Assembly: GCA_011773795.1 (NCBI GenBank)
Contig: WVWW01000094.1
Location: 1 to 19,570 of the forward strand
Length of the DNA stretch: 19,570 bases
Direction of reading: 5' to 3'
Source: Acidobacteriota bacterium
GTDB lineage: Bacteria; Acidobacteriota; Polarisedimenticolia; Polarisedimenticolales; Polarisedimenticolaceae
In this document: piece by piece, positions 1 to 8,010 of the stretch
Layout of the letters: every line of letters begins with the position of its first letter
Position numbering within the stretch: position 1 is the first letter of the stretch
Notes under the pieces: model-generated
The model's database searches: none
Told to the model about the DNA's origin: nothing
What the model saw: the letters and a program-made list of their open reading frames with translations, nothing else
Program-made: the position numbers and the translations under genes

Positions 1-27
1 GCAAGTACCGGTTGATCGCGGCTTGAG

Positions 28-1659
28 TTACTGCGCCGGTTCGTCGACCTCGGCGACCAGGTCCTCGTCGGATTCTCCGAGACGCAAAACACGGCTGTGC
101 AGGTCCGCCGCCTCGCCGAAGACCTCGAGGGCCTTCTGGATCTGTGGGTCGGAGGAAGCCAGGATGCGGCTCTCTTCCTCGGCACCCCAGAGCAGACGCC
201 CGATCTGGGCCTGGAGCCGCAGCGAGAAGAACTCGATCGCTTCGTCGAATTCCTCCTGCTCGTAACCGAAGTCACGCGAGGCGAGGAACTCCTTGAACTC
301 CTCGAGCATGGGTTCGTCGACCGTGAAACCCATCTCGAGATCCTCGTGATCGTTGGCGTAGCGTACGGAGAAGTCGAACACCAGGTTCTCGCGCACGAGA
401 CGGTAGATCAGCGTCGGCGGATCGGGGCTCTCGACGACGTAGTCCGGGCGGATCCCACCGCCGCCGTACACCTTCCGACCGCTTTCCGTCAGGAAGACTT
501 CATCGTTCCCGGATTCCGGGATGACCTCGCCGTTCTTACGGGTCTCGCTGTGCGACCGCGTCAAGTAGTACTCCTCGAAGTCGGTGTAGTCGCGCTGGAT
601 CAGGCGTCCCTTCGGCGTGTAGTACTTCGCCGTCGTGACCGCCAGCGCGCCGCCGCCTTGCTGCAACGGGATCACGCGCTGGACCAGACCCTTGCCGAAC
701 GTCGTCTCGCCGACGACCAGGCCGCGGTCGTGATCCTGGACCGCGCCGGAGACGATCTCGCTGGCCGAGGCCGAGCTGCCGTCGACGAGCAGGACCAGCG
801 AGTTGTCCCAGCGCTCGACGTTGCGCTTCGCGACGTAATCCGCCTTGGAACCGCGGATGCGCCCGCGCGTGTAGACGATCAGCTCTCCCGACGGGATGAA
901 GCGCTCGGAAACCTGGACGGCCTGGTCGAGCAGTCCGCCGGGGTTGCCCCGCAGATCGAGCAGCAGTTTTGTCATGCCCTGCTCGCTCAGCTTCGTGATC
1001 GCGTCGTCCAGCTCACGGGCGGTCGTGGACGTGAAATTGGTCATGCGGATCAGGCCGACGTCGCCCTCGAGCATGTGCGAAACACGAATCGACTCGACGG
1101 GGATGTCGTCACGCTCGATCGTGACGTCGAACGGCTCGGTCGGACCGGGGCGCTCGATCGTGATCGTCACCGACGTGCCTTTGGGGCCCTTGAGCTTGCG
1201 AACGGCCCCGTTGACGGTCAGCTCGAGCGTCGGTTCACCGTTGATCTTGGAGATCACGTCGCCCGAGCGCAGCCCGGCACGATCGGCCGGTGTGCCGTCG
1301 ATCGGCGCGATGATCGTCAGCGGCTTGTCGGGGCCGCGCTTGGTGATCTGGATGCCGAGCCCGCTGAACTTGCCGCGCTGCTCGTCGCGCATCTCGGCGA
1401 AGGCTTCCGCGTTGAGGTAGTTGCTGTGCGGGTCGAGCTGCTGGAGCATCCCCCGTATCGCGTCGTTGACCAGCTTCTCGGAATCGGTCTCGCCGACGAA
1501 CTCGTCCTCCACCAGAGCCAGGACCCGGCCGAATGTCCAGAATTGGTCCTCCGGCTTGGTTGAATCGGCGTCGACCTGGCTGCCGAGAAGACCGCCGGCC
1601 AGCGTGCCGACCGCGAGAATGACCAGGGTGGCGATCGAGTAGTTGCGGTACGGGCGCAT
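28..1659 (-). CDS. ctpA: S41-family carboxy-terminal processing protease (CtpA/Prc type)
   Basis: Periplasmic serine protease of 543 aa that by family trims or degrades proteins from their C-terminus. Seen: an N-terminal hydrophobic signal or anchor segment (about residues 6-28), a PDZ domain at about 100-171 and an S41 core. The catalytic dyad is visible as Ser298 in GSSASASE and Lys323 in GKGLVQ, with the family's usual 25-residue spacing and Gln327 four residues later. An acidic C-terminal extension follows. I chose the ATG at 1659 over the in-frame ATG at 1692 because AGGAGAG lies about 5 nt upstream and the signal anchor begins right after it; the 1692 start would also fall at or before the predicted transcription start. 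It is divergent from tatA. The substrate cannot be read from the sequence. Confidence 0.93.
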   Translation of the reverse strand: MRPYRNYSIATLVILAVGTLAGGLLGSQVDADSTKPEDQFWTFGRVLALVEDEFVGETDSEKLVNDAIRGMLQQLDPHSNYLNAEAFAEMRDEQRGKFSGLGIQITKRGPDKPLTIIAPIDGTPADRAGLRSGDVISKINGEPTLELTVNGAVRKLKGPKGTSVTITIERPGPTEPFDVTIERDDIPVESIRVSHMLEGDVGLIRMTNFTSTTARELDDAITKLSEQGMTKLLLDLRGNPGGLLDQAVQVSERFIPSGELIVYTRGRIRGSKADYVAKRNVERWDNSLVLLVDGSSASASEIVSGAVQDHDRGLVVGETTFGKGLVQRVIPLQQGGGALAVTTAKYYTPKGRLIQRDYTDFEEYYLTRSHSETRKNGEVIPESGNDEVFLTESGRKVYGGGGIRPDYVVESPDPPTLIYRLVRENLVFDFSVRYANDHEDLEMGFTVDEPMLEEFKEFLASRDFGYEQEEFDEAIEFFSLRLQAQIGRLLWGAEEESRILASSDPQIQKALEVFGEAADLHSRVLRLGESDEDLVAEVDEPAQ

Positions 1660-1695
1660 CGAGCTCTCCTCGAAAAGAATTCGTAATTCCATTAA

Positions 1696-1724
1696 ATTAT
1701 ATGATCGGGTTGGACTTGCAACAA
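1696..1724 (-). promoter_or_regulatory. Predicted sigma70-type promoter for ctpA
   Basis: On the minus strand a perfect -10 box TATAAT (plus-strand 1696-1701) lies 17 nt from TTGTTG (1719-1724), a weak -35 that keeps the TTG. Transcription would begin near 1689, giving a leader of about 30 nt before the ATG at 1659. The AT-rich patch stands out in GC-rich surroundings. Prediction from sequence only. Confidence 0.6.
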
Positions 1725-1740
1725 CGAAAACCCCTAAAGT
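1710..1740 (+). promoter_or_regulatory. Weak candidate promoter for tatA-tatC operon
   Basis: TTGGAC (1710-1715) and TAAAGT (1735-1740) are separated by 19 nt, longer than optimal. It overlaps the -35 region of the opposing ctpA promoter, so the two could interfere. It is the best plus-strand match before tatA, but it is not strong. Confidence 0.3.
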
Positions 1741-1788
1741 GGGTACGCTTGCCAGGTTTTAGGCCGCTGGCAGAAGGATCGGTCCACC

Positions 1789-2091
1789 ATGTTTACGTCG
1801 ATAAGTGGCCCCGAGTTGCTGATGATCCTGATTCTGGGACTGCTGCTCTTCGGTCCGCGGAAACTGCCGCAGATCGGGCGGACGGTCGGCAAGGCCTTCT
1901 CCGAATTCCGCCGTGCGACGACCGATTTCAAGATGAACCTGGAGCGCGAGGTCGAGAGCACGGAGATCAAACAGGCCGCCCGGGACGTTGAACAGACCGT
2001 TCGAGAGACCGACTTGTCGATCGCCCGCCAACTTCAATTCGAGCCGGAGAAGCCCGGACCGGACGATGACGTCGACAAACAGAAACCCTGA
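1789..2091 (+). CDS. tatA: Twin-arginine translocase TatA/TatB-type subunit
   Basis: 100-aa inner-membrane protein of the Tat pathway, which exports folded proteins. Seen: a short N-terminal transmembrane helix (about residues 5-20), the FGP hinge (21-23), an amphipathic helix containing KLPQIGRTVGKAFSEFRRA, then a charged, coiled tail ending in an acidic/lysine stretch. The polar residue in the membrane helix is Glu9 after Pro8, and the tail is longer than in a minimal TatA; both features also occur in TatB. TatA versus TatB therefore cannot be settled, and only one such gene is seen here. An AGAAGGA ribosome site lies about 9 nt before the ATG. tatC follows with a 26-bp overlap, which supports the assignment. 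Confidence 0.9.
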   Translation: MFTSISGPELLMILILGLLLFGPRKLPQIGRTVGKAFSEFRRATTDFKMNLEREVESTEIKQAARDVEQTVRETDLSIARQLQFEPEKPGPDDDVDKQKP

Positions 2092-2818
2092 AGCGAAGAT
2101 GTCGTTGCTGGAGCATCTCGACGAGCTGCGGTCGAGGTTGTTCAAGGCACTGATCGGTTTCCTGGTCACTTTCGGTGCCTGTTGGGCCATCGCCGGGCGG
2201 CTGCTCGAGTTCCTGGTCGCGCCGATCCGCCAGCACATGTTCGAGGGCGGCGAGATCGTGTTCATCAACATGACCGAGCCCTTCACGATCTACATGAAGG
2301 CATCGGCCCTGGCGGCGCTGTTCGTTTCGGCGCCCTGGCTGCTGTACCAGCTCTGGGCCTTCGTTTCGCCGGGGCTCTATCCGAAAGAGCGCCGCATGGT
2401 CGCCCCGTTCATCTTTTTCGGGACGTTGTTCTTCGTTACGGGTGGCTGGTTCGGGTACGTCGTGGCCACGCCGACGGCGGCGCGTTGGCTGTTGCGTCTC
2501 GGCGGCGAATTCCATGCGCAGATCACTCTGCGCTCGGCGTTCGGATTCGAGAGCTGGATCATCCTCGGCATGGGGCTCGTGTTCGAGCTTCCCGTCGTGA
2601 TCTTTTTCCTCTCGCGCGTGGGCTTGGTCACACCGGGATTCCTGATGCGGCACTTCAAGATCGCAGTCATGGTCATCGCGGTGTTGTCGGCGGTCCTGAC
2701 CCCGACCGGAGACATCCCCACGATGGCGGTCTTCGCGGTGCCGATGATCCTGCTCTACCTCCTCGGTGTCGCGGTTGCCTGGATCTTTGGCGGCAAGCGC
2801 CGCAAGGCGCGTGAGTGA
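2066..2818 (+). CDS. tatC: Sec-independent protein translocase TatC
   Basis: About 250-aa polytopic membrane protein that recognises twin-arginine signal peptides. The TatC hallmarks are visible: MSLLEHLDELRSRL before the first membrane helix, the PFTIYMKASALAALFVSAPW segment, LYQLWAFVSPGLYPKERR, and FELPVVIFFLSRVGLV later. Six hydrophobic helices can be traced, and the protein ends in a basic KRRKARE tail. The start is uncertain: the ATG at 2066 overlaps the end of tatA by 26 bp, while the ATG at 2099 begins at MSLLEHL, just after the tatA stop, with only a weak ribosome site. The stop overlaps the next gene's GTG start within GTGA, so translation of the two is probably coupled. Confidence 0.93.
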   Translation: MTSTNRNPEAKMSLLEHLDELRSRLFKALIGFLVTFGACWAIAGRLLEFLVAPIRQHMFEGGEIVFINMTEPFTIYMKASALAALFVSAPWLLYQLWAFVSPGLYPKERRMVAPFIFFGTLFFVTGGWFGYVVATPTAARWLLRLGGEFHAQITLRSAFGFESWIILGMGLVFELPVVIFFLSRVGLVTPGFLMRHFKIAVMVIAVLSAVLTPTGDIPTMAVFAVPMILLYLLGVAVAWIFGGKRRKARE

Positions 2819-3615
2819 AGAACATCGAAGGCTACCGACGCATCGATGTCGCGGACGGTGACCTGTGGGTCGCCGAGGGCTTCGAGCGGAACGCGGAGCA
2901 GCTCCGGCTGACGGATCAGGCGCGCTGGGAGGCCATGATCGACGCCGGCTCTCCGGCGGGGCGGGGGAGGATCGCCCACATCGAGGACGCGGGCCGGCAC
3001 GTGACGCTCAAGCAGTTGCGCCGCGGCGGTCTCGCTGCGCGGCTGTGGCGCGATCGATTCGCCGTGCGTGAGCGCCTGCTGCAGAACCTGTCGTTGCCGC
3101 GTCTCGCACGGCAACGTGGTGTGGCCACCCCCGCCGCGCTCGCACTCCTCGTCGTCGGGGGGCCGCCGGGCCTGTGGCGCGGTTGGCTCGCGCTCGAGAC
3201 CGTCGCCGGTGGCCGCGACCTCGGTCGGCTGTTTCTGGCCGACGGGATCCGCGACGAGGAGTGGCGCGTCGCCCTCGCCACGGTGCGCGGGCTTCACGAT
3301 GCCGGGTTCGAGCACCCGGACCTCAACCTGGGCAATCTGCTGCTCGACGAGGCCGGCCGCGCCTGGATCCTCGACCTGGACCGCTGTACGGCGCACGATG
3401 GCGCGATCGACGTTGATCGTCGCATCGATGCGTTGCGCCGGATCGAGCGCTCGTATCTCAAGATCGGTTATGTGAACGACCGCCACGTCGACACCGAACC
3501 GGATTGGCCGAAGCTGTACGCTCCCGGCGATGTCGGACTCGCCCGGCGCTGGGAACTGCGCGAGCACCGCGACCTGGCGAAGCTCGAACGCCACCGCCGC
3601 GGCTGGCGCCGTTAG
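2815..3615 (+). CDS. Lipopolysaccharide (Kdo/heptose) kinase-like protein
   Basis: 266-aa protein resembling the KdkA/WaaP/InaA group of LPS kinases, which phosphorylate Kdo or heptose on the cytoplasmic side of the inner membrane. Seen: a possible nucleotide-loop lysine at residue 66 (VTLKQLRRGG), the catalytic-loop motif HPDLNLGNLLL with Asp169 and Asn174, and a metal-binding DLD at 187-189 in place of DFG. The N-lobe is short, as in this family. The GTG start at 2815 overlaps the tatC stop (GTGA), so it is probably translationally coupled to tatC although it is functionally unrelated. Its 3' end overlaps the convergent GT9 gene by 4 bp. The LPS role is inferred from the motif and the neighbouring GT9 and Kdo genes; the exact acceptor is unknown. 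Confidence 0.78.
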   Translation: MKNIEGYRRIDVADGDLWVAEGFERNAEQLRLTDQARWEAMIDAGSPAGRGRIAHIEDAGRHVTLKQLRRGGLAARLWRDRFAVRERLLQNLSLPRLARQRGVATPAALALLVVGGPPGLWRGWLALETVAGGRDLGRLFLADGIRDEEWRVALATVRGLHDAGFEHPDLNLGNLLLDEAGRAWILDLDRCTAHDGAIDVDRRIDALRRIERSYLKIGYVNDRHVDTEPDWPKLYAPGDVGLARRWELREHRDLAKLERHRRGWRR

Positions 3616-4709
3616 TCTGAGCACTCGTCGAGTAGTTCGTCGACCGCGCGGCACACTCGATCCGCGGTCAGGCCCTCAAAGCCGCGGCGCCGGTCGATCT
3701 TCTTGATTCCGGTGTACAGCCGTTCGGGCGGATAGACCGCACGGAAGGGGACGTTCCACGGTTGATTGACGACCGGATCGGTGGGTCCGTAGAACGCGAG
3801 GACCGGGCAACTCAACGCGCAGGCGAGGTGCATGGGACCGGTGTCTCCCGACATGAAGACGGAGGCACGTTCGGTCAGCGCCGCGAGGACGGGCAGGGTC
3901 GTCGGCGGCGCGAGACCGGCCGGCGTTCGGGCCGTGTCCAGCACTTCACGCGCGTCGTCTTCCTCGCCCGGGCCCCAGACGACGAGTGTCGGGAGACCCT
4001 GCTCGTGGAGACGGTCGACCGCGGCCGCCAGCAACTCGGCTGGCGGTTTCTTGCCCGCCTGCTTCGCACTCACCGACGGTGAGAGCAGGGCGAAGCGGTG
4101 GGGAAGGTCGCGCAGGATACGGGCCGCTTCCTCCCGTCCACTCGACGGGAGCGCCAGGCCTGCATCGGGAACCGGCTCTCGCGGCACCCCTAATGCGGCG
4201 ACGAGGTCGAGGTTACGCTCGAGGCGCGGCGTCCGCCGATCACCGGAAGGGACGCGGTGCGTGGTGAACCAGTGGTTGCCTTCTTTCTGCTGGTGGCCGG
4301 CGTACCCCAGCCGCACCTCGGCCCCCGACCAGCGTCCGATCCACCCGCTGCGCAGGTTTGCATGGAAGTCGAGAACGAGATCCGCCCCGAAACCGGCGAC
4401 GGTCCGTCGAAAGCGCGACACACCCGCGAGTAGCCGCGGCCAGCGCATCGGAGACACCAAGGCCGCGTCCCACTCCTTCCTCGGCAACGGTAGCGTCACG
4501 TTCACGTCGGGGTGTTCCCGCAGCAGGATCTCCCAGCTCGAGTTGAGCACCCACCCGAGTTTCACGGCCGGCAGCTCGCGGCGCAGCAACCGCACGGCCG
4601 GGATCGTCCGCAGGATGTCGCCCATTGCGCCCAGCCGGATGATCAGCACACGCAAGCCCTCGCCGTCGCCCTCGAGCGCTTCGCGAAACCTGGGTGGCAG
4701 ATCGAGCAT
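3612..4709 (-). CDS. Glycosyltransferase family 9 (ADP-heptose:LPS heptosyltransferase type)
   Basis: 365-aa cytoplasmic, membrane-associated GT-B glycosyltransferase of the WaaC/WaaF/WaaQ family, which adds heptose to the LPS inner core. Seen: the N-terminal RLGAMGDILRTIPAVR motif (25-40) carrying the family's conserved Asp (Asp31), the SPSVSAKQAGKK segment in the second Rossmann half, and the donor-site motif MSGDTGPMHLACAL (286-299) followed by FYGPTDP. The start at 4709 is chosen because it places the first beta strand about 20 residues in. An ATG at 4787 would add a low-complexity N-terminus and overlap the divergent Trm112-like start. No strong ribosome site precedes 4709. Which heptosyltransferase step it performs cannot be decided. 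Confidence 0.85.
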   Translation of the reverse strand: MLDLPPRFREALEGDGEGLRVLIIRLGAMGDILRTIPAVRLLRRELPAVKLGWVLNSSWEILLREHPDVNVTLPLPRKEWDAALVSPMRWPRLLAGVSRFRRTVAGFGADLVLDFHANLRSGWIGRWSGAEVRLGYAGHQQKEGNHWFTTHRVPSGDRRTPRLERNLDLVAALGVPREPVPDAGLALPSSGREEAARILRDLPHRFALLSPSVSAKQAGKKPPAELLAAAVDRLHEQGLPTLVVWGPGEEDDAREVLDTARTPAGLAPPTTLPVLAALTERASVFMSGDTGPMHLACALSCPVLAFYGPTDPVVNQPWNVPFRAVYPPERLYTGIKKIDRRRGFEGLTADRVCRAVDELLDECSD

Positions 4710-4734
4710 CGGGGCGGAGTCTACCTCGCCCTCT

Positions 4735-4773
4735 TTGACATTCCGACGTGTGCGGGATATACCGAGATATCTC
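4735..4773 (+). promoter_or_regulatory. Strong promoter for the Trm112-like gene with palindrome at the start site
   Basis: A consensus -35 TTGACA (4735-4740) is followed after 17 nt by TATACC (4758-4763). The predicted transcription start is near 4770. A perfect 10-bp palindrome, GAGATATCTC (4764-4773), sits directly downstream of the -10 box, where a bound repressor could block RNA polymerase. The palindrome may be coincidental. Confidence 0.55.
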
Positions 4774-4788
4774 TGGATGGGGGGCATG

Positions 4789-4977
4789 ATGGCGCTGGAC
4801 GCGGAACTACTCGAAATCCTGATCTGCCCGGCCTGCCAGGGTGGGGTGCGCGAGCTGGAGCAGGAGCAAGGCCTGGAATGCGGCGGATGTGGCCGCATCT
4901 ACCCGGTTCGCGACGGGATCCCCGTGATGCTCGTCGAGGAGGCCTCCGAGCCGACCCCCGGCGCCCAAAAAGACTGA
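4789..4977 (+). CDS. Trm112 family zinc-ribbon protein (YcaR-like)
   Basis: 62-aa protein of the Trm112/YcaR family (UPF0434). Seen: the N-terminal LLEILICPACQGG with Cys13 and Cys16, a second CGGC pair at residues 31 and 34, then IYPVRDGIPVML, the family's most conserved stretch. All four zinc-binding cysteines are present. In eukaryotes and archaea Trm112 activates methyltransferases; the bacterial role is poorly defined, although ycaR sits next to kdsB and lpxK in E. coli. Here it is divergent from the LPS GT9 gene, a similar neighbourhood. The ATG at 4789 is preceded by a G-rich site; in-frame ATGs at 4786 and 4777 are alternatives. It has its own promoter. Confidence 0.88.
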   Translation: MALDAELLEILICPACQGGVRELEQEQGLECGGCGRIYPVRDGIPVMLVEEASEPTPGAQKD

Positions 4978-5000
4978 TTTCGGGGTCCGGTTGCGGGAAC

Positions 5001-5028
5001 TTGACGCGTTTTTTCCTGGCACTAACTT
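5001..5028 (+). promoter_or_regulatory. Candidate promoter for the PATAN-domain gene
   Basis: TTGACG (5001-5006) lies 16 nt before TAACTT (5023-5028), giving a predicted start near 5035 and a leader of about 50 nt to the ATG at 5088. The -35 matches five of six consensus bases; the -10 is weaker. Confidence 0.4.
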
Positions 5029-5087
5029 AGGTTGCGTAGGGCTGGGTCACCTCGACCCGGCGGTTGCCGCGATAGGGGTCGTCTGGA

Positions 5088-7529
5088 ATGAACACGTCTC
5101 AAGACGGCGGTTTCTCCGTCGGACTGCAAGCCGGCCGGCTCGAAGGTCTGGCGCTGCCCGACCTTCTATGGGCGCTGTGCCGTGCGCGCAAGACCGGCCT
5201 GATCCACTTCAAGTACAAGGACGCGCACAAGACCGTCTACCTGGATGACGGGCGGATCGTCTTCGCGGCCAGCAACAAGACCGACGATCGGCTGGGTGAG
5301 TTGCTGCTGCGTCAGGGGCGGATCACCCTGGCCCAGCTCGAGCAATCCGTATCGCAGATGCACAGCGGGAAACGCATCGGGACGCTGCTCGTGGAGAACG
5401 GCGCGCTGCCCGCCGAACACCTCGTGGACGGTGTGCTCCTCCAGGTCAAGCGGATCGTGCTCGATCTGTTCGCGTGGGAAGAAGGTGAATATCATTTCGA
5501 AGAAGGTCCGCTGCCGACCGACGAGTTGATCACGCTGAACGTGAGCACGGGTGAGTTGCTACTCTCCGGAATTCGCAGCATCCGTTCGTTTGCACGCATC
5601 CGCCGGAGCGTCGGTACGCCGCGCACGATGTATCGTCTGCGTGAGGACTGGCGCGACGCTCTCGAGGGGGTACGGCTCAGCGAAGGCGAAGAACTGCTCG
5701 TCGTCCGCCTCGAACAGGGGGACGAGAGCGTCGAGGGACTGTGCCGGGAAGTGTTCCTTTCCAACTTCGAGATCTACCAGACGCTCTGGGGCCTCAAGGT
5801 GCTGGGCCTGATCGAGGAGAAGCCGAGCCTGGCCGAGTCCGGTGACGCCGAGTGGCAGGGCAGCCTGGCCGAGGTCCACTTCGCCGATGTCCTGATCGGT
5901 GTCGCCCAGCGCGGCGCGACCGGCATCCTGCACGTGAGTCGCCGCATGCGCGAGCGCACGTTCCATTTCCAGGAAGGCCGCTGCGTGTTCGCGACGAGCA
6001 ATGACGGCGACGATGGCTTGATCGCGTACCTGCTGCGACGCGGCGTGATCTCGCTGCACGATCGTGAAGAGACGGCGAAACGGATGCTCTCCAACAAACG
6101 CGTCGGCACGATCCTGCGTGAGCTCGGGGTGATCGACGACCGCGACCTCGACGAAATGGTGCGCCAGCAGCTCAGCGAGGTCGTCTACGACACCTTCCGC
6201 TGGGACGACGGCGACTTCGCGTTCTACGTGGGCGAGCTCCCGACGCATGAAGAGATCATGCTCGAGGCCTCGATCGAGAGCCTGGTCGCCGAGGGCATCC
6301 GGCGCGTGGTCTCCTGGTCCCGCGTGATGGAAGGCTGCGCCGGGATGGACCACCGCCTCTCGCTGTCCGAAAGCTACCTCGATGTCCTCGACGGCCTCGA
6401 CGCCGGCGCCGAGGAATGGAAGGTGATCAACGCGTTGAAGGATCCGCTACCGGCCCGCGAGGTTGCCGACGGCGTTGATCTTCCGGACTTCCGCGTCTGT
6501 CAGATCTTGTGGACGCTGCGTGTGCTGAACGCCATCGAATTGAGCTCGCTGGACGCGCGTGTCGTCGAGGAGCGCAGACCGGCGGAGTCGATCCCCGTTG
6601 ATGTCGTCGATCTCGATACCGAGCCCGTCGTGGCGGAGGAGCCGGCCGAAGAACCGGTTCCGGTCCACGTCGCCGGAGAGATCCCGGATGCAGACGACGA
6701 GCCCGACGAGGACACCGCACCCGGCGAGGCTTTCGAAGCCGAGGAGCTCGAAGCCACCGAGGAGGTCGAGGCAGCCGAGGACGCCGAGCTCGAGGACGTC
6801 GGAATCGAAGCCGCGGAAGAGGAGCCGGTCGAGGACGCATCGACCGAAATCCCGCTCGACGAAGAGTCGGACGAGCAGGTCGAGATCGAGGTCCAACACG
6901 GTGAGGTCGAGGAGCCCGCACCGCTGGGCGCCGGTGCGGACGAGACCCTCGACGCCGCTCGCGTAGCGCTGGAAGAACAGGCCGAGGAGCAAGAGGAGGT
7001 CGACGTCGAGGTCGTCGGTGCGAACGGCGACACCGAAGCGGATGCCGACACCCCGATCGAGGACCCGCACCTCCGGGAGCTCGAGGAGTCCACACGCACC
7101 ATGCGGTTGTCACGGGAAGAAGTCGATGCCGCGATCCAGACGCCGCCCGAGGACGAGTCGGACGAAGCCGGCGGCTGGGAGCCGCCGGCGGATCTCGAGC
7201 AGTCGATTGCCTGCTTCAACGCGATGCAACGACTGATCTACCGGACGGTTCGCTCCGAGGTCGGCGCCGGTGCCGCGAACTTCATCCGCGCTTGCGCCGA
7301 CGAAAAATCGCAAAACGTCATTGAGGGTGCCGAGCTGCAGTCGGACGGAACCTGGGACAACGAAGGGTTGCGCCGGCAGGTGGTCGAACACCGGATCGAG
7401 GAGCCGTGGGAGCTGTACCGGCAACTCATCGACCGCGAACTGGACGTGCTCCGCGCCCACATCGGCGAGGCCAAGATCGTTGAGCTTCAACGTGAGGTCG
7501 CCAAGGTCTCGGAGACGCACGCACCGTAA
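5088..7529 (+). CDS. Tandem DUF4388/PATAN-domain protein with acidic linker
   Basis: 813-aa cytoplasmic protein. Two similar halves are visible: a DUF4388 (PatA N-terminal, PATAN) domain at about 17-150 and again at 256-395, each carrying an LxDGRIVFA- or FQEGRCVFA-type turn, an RLGELLLRQG- or GLIAYLLRRG-type helix, K-R-I/V-G-T-(I)-L and F-W-x-x-G-(E/D). Each is followed by a small winged-helix-like segment (about 200-245 and 440-488) with Q-T/I-LW-x-L-(K/R)-VL. A very acidic Glu/Ala/Val/Asp linker (about 495-690) then leads to an unrecognised helical C-terminal domain (700-810). PATAN domains are known from PatA-like regulators in cyanobacteria and gliding or social bacteria. The function here is unknown; a regulatory scaffold is an inference. 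TAGGGG about 9 nt before the ATG may be the ribosome site. It converges on lapA with a 12-bp gap and no visible terminator. Confidence 0.85.
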   Translation: MNTSQDGGFSVGLQAGRLEGLALPDLLWALCRARKTGLIHFKYKDAHKTVYLDDGRIVFAASNKTDDRLGELLLRQGRITLAQLEQSVSQMHSGKRIGTLLVENGALPAEHLVDGVLLQVKRIVLDLFAWEEGEYHFEEGPLPTDELITLNVSTGELLLSGIRSIRSFARIRRSVGTPRTMYRLREDWRDALEGVRLSEGEELLVVRLEQGDESVEGLCREVFLSNFEIYQTLWGLKVLGLIEEKPSLAESGDAEWQGSLAEVHFADVLIGVAQRGATGILHVSRRMRERTFHFQEGRCVFATSNDGDDGLIAYLLRRGVISLHDREETAKRMLSNKRVGTILRELGVIDDRDLDEMVRQQLSEVVYDTFRWDDGDFAFYVGELPTHEEIMLEASIESLVAEGIRRVVSWSRVMEGCAGMDHRLSLSESYLDVLDGLDAGAEEWKVINALKDPLPAREVADGVDLPDFRVCQILWTLRVLNAIELSSLDARVVEERRPAESIPVDVVDLDTEPVVAEEPAEEPVPVHVAGEIPDADDEPDEDTAPGEAFEAEELEATEEVEAAEDAELEDVGIEAAEEEPVEDASTEIPLDEESDEQVEIEVQHGEVEEPAPLGAGADETLDAARVALEEQAEEQEEVDVEVVGANGDTEADADTPIEDPHLRELEESTRTMRLSREEVDAAIQTPPEDESDEAGGWEPPADLEQSIACFNAMQRLIYRTVRSEVGAGAANFIRACADEKSQNVIEGAELQSDGTWDNEGLRRQVVEHRIEEPWELYRQLIDRELDVLRAHIGEAKIVELQREVAKVSETHAP

Positions 7530-7541
7530 CCCCGTGGAGCG

Positions 7542-8003
7542 TCAGACCGCGCGCCCTCCGGTGTAGACATCGTCGTCGTCGTTGTCCGGCGGCCAGTCGT
7601 CTTTTTCGCCGTAAACCGGCATCGTGGCCGGCTCCGAAAGCGTCGCCGCCACCGGCGCCGCCGGCAGCACCTTGGGCTCGGCATCCTCGATCGCGTCGGG
7701 TTCGGGCACGCGGTCGCCGCTCGGCTGGGTCGTGCGCAGGAAGTTGAGCTCACGCTCCATCTTGTGCAGCTCCTTCCGCAGCCGTCGGTTCTCGAAACGG
7801 ATGCTGGCGCCTTCGACCGTTGCGAGCAGCCCGATCAGCGCGGCGCCGACCCCGATCGAGACGATGACGACCTGCCAGATCGGGATGTCCGGGTACTCGG
7901 TGCCGCCCAGCTTCAGGGTCACCACCGAGCCGAGGTTGGTCACCGTAAAGCCGATGTAGCCGACCACCAGCAACAGCACCACGACGATGAAAAAGAAACG
8001 CAT
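7542..8003 (-). CDS. LapA-domain (DUF1049) inner-membrane protein
   Basis: 153-aa membrane protein. Seen: two transmembrane helices (about residues 2-22 and 42-64) separated by the short NLGSVVTLKLGG segment typical of the LapA/DUF1049 domain, then a coiled coil (FENRRLRKELHKMERELNFL, about 70-89), then a low-complexity proline/alanine and acidic tail ending near DDDDVY. In E. coli, LapA acts with LapB in controlling LPS assembly and LpxC turnover. Being last in a Kdo operon fits an LPS link, but the LapA domain is widespread and the tail is not conserved. The ATG at 8003 has TAGGA about 6 nt upstream and lies 7 nt after the kdsC stop. The longer frame from 8099 would run through kdsC. Confidence 0.8.
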   Translation of the reverse strand: MRFFFIVVVLLLVVGYIGFTVTNLGSVVTLKLGGTEYPDIPIWQVVIVSIGVGAALIGLLATVEGASIRFENRRLRKELHKMERELNFLRTTQPSGDRVPEPDAIEDAEPKVLPAAPVAATLSEPATMPVYGEKDDWPPDNDDDDVYTGGRAV

Positions 8004-8010
8004 CGCTGTC

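Noticed and set aside
97..1563. A 488-codon open frame on the plus strand antisense to ctpA.
   Set aside because: It is the shadow of a protease with all catalytic motifs on the other strand; composition is low-complexity and no family motif is present.
3832..4788. Long in-frame extension upstream of the Trm112-like start.
   Set aside because: It is antisense to the GT9 gene and Ser/Arg-rich without homology. The conserved family N-terminus begins at 4789, directly after a strong promoter.
5017..5035. TGGCAC followed by TTGC upstream of the PATAN gene, suggesting a sigma54 promoter.
   Set aside because: The GG and GC elements are 14 nt apart instead of the required 10.
7530..7541. Possible terminator between the convergent PATAN gene and lapA.
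   Set aside because: The gap is only 12 bp, with no GC-rich hairpin followed by a T-run on either strand.
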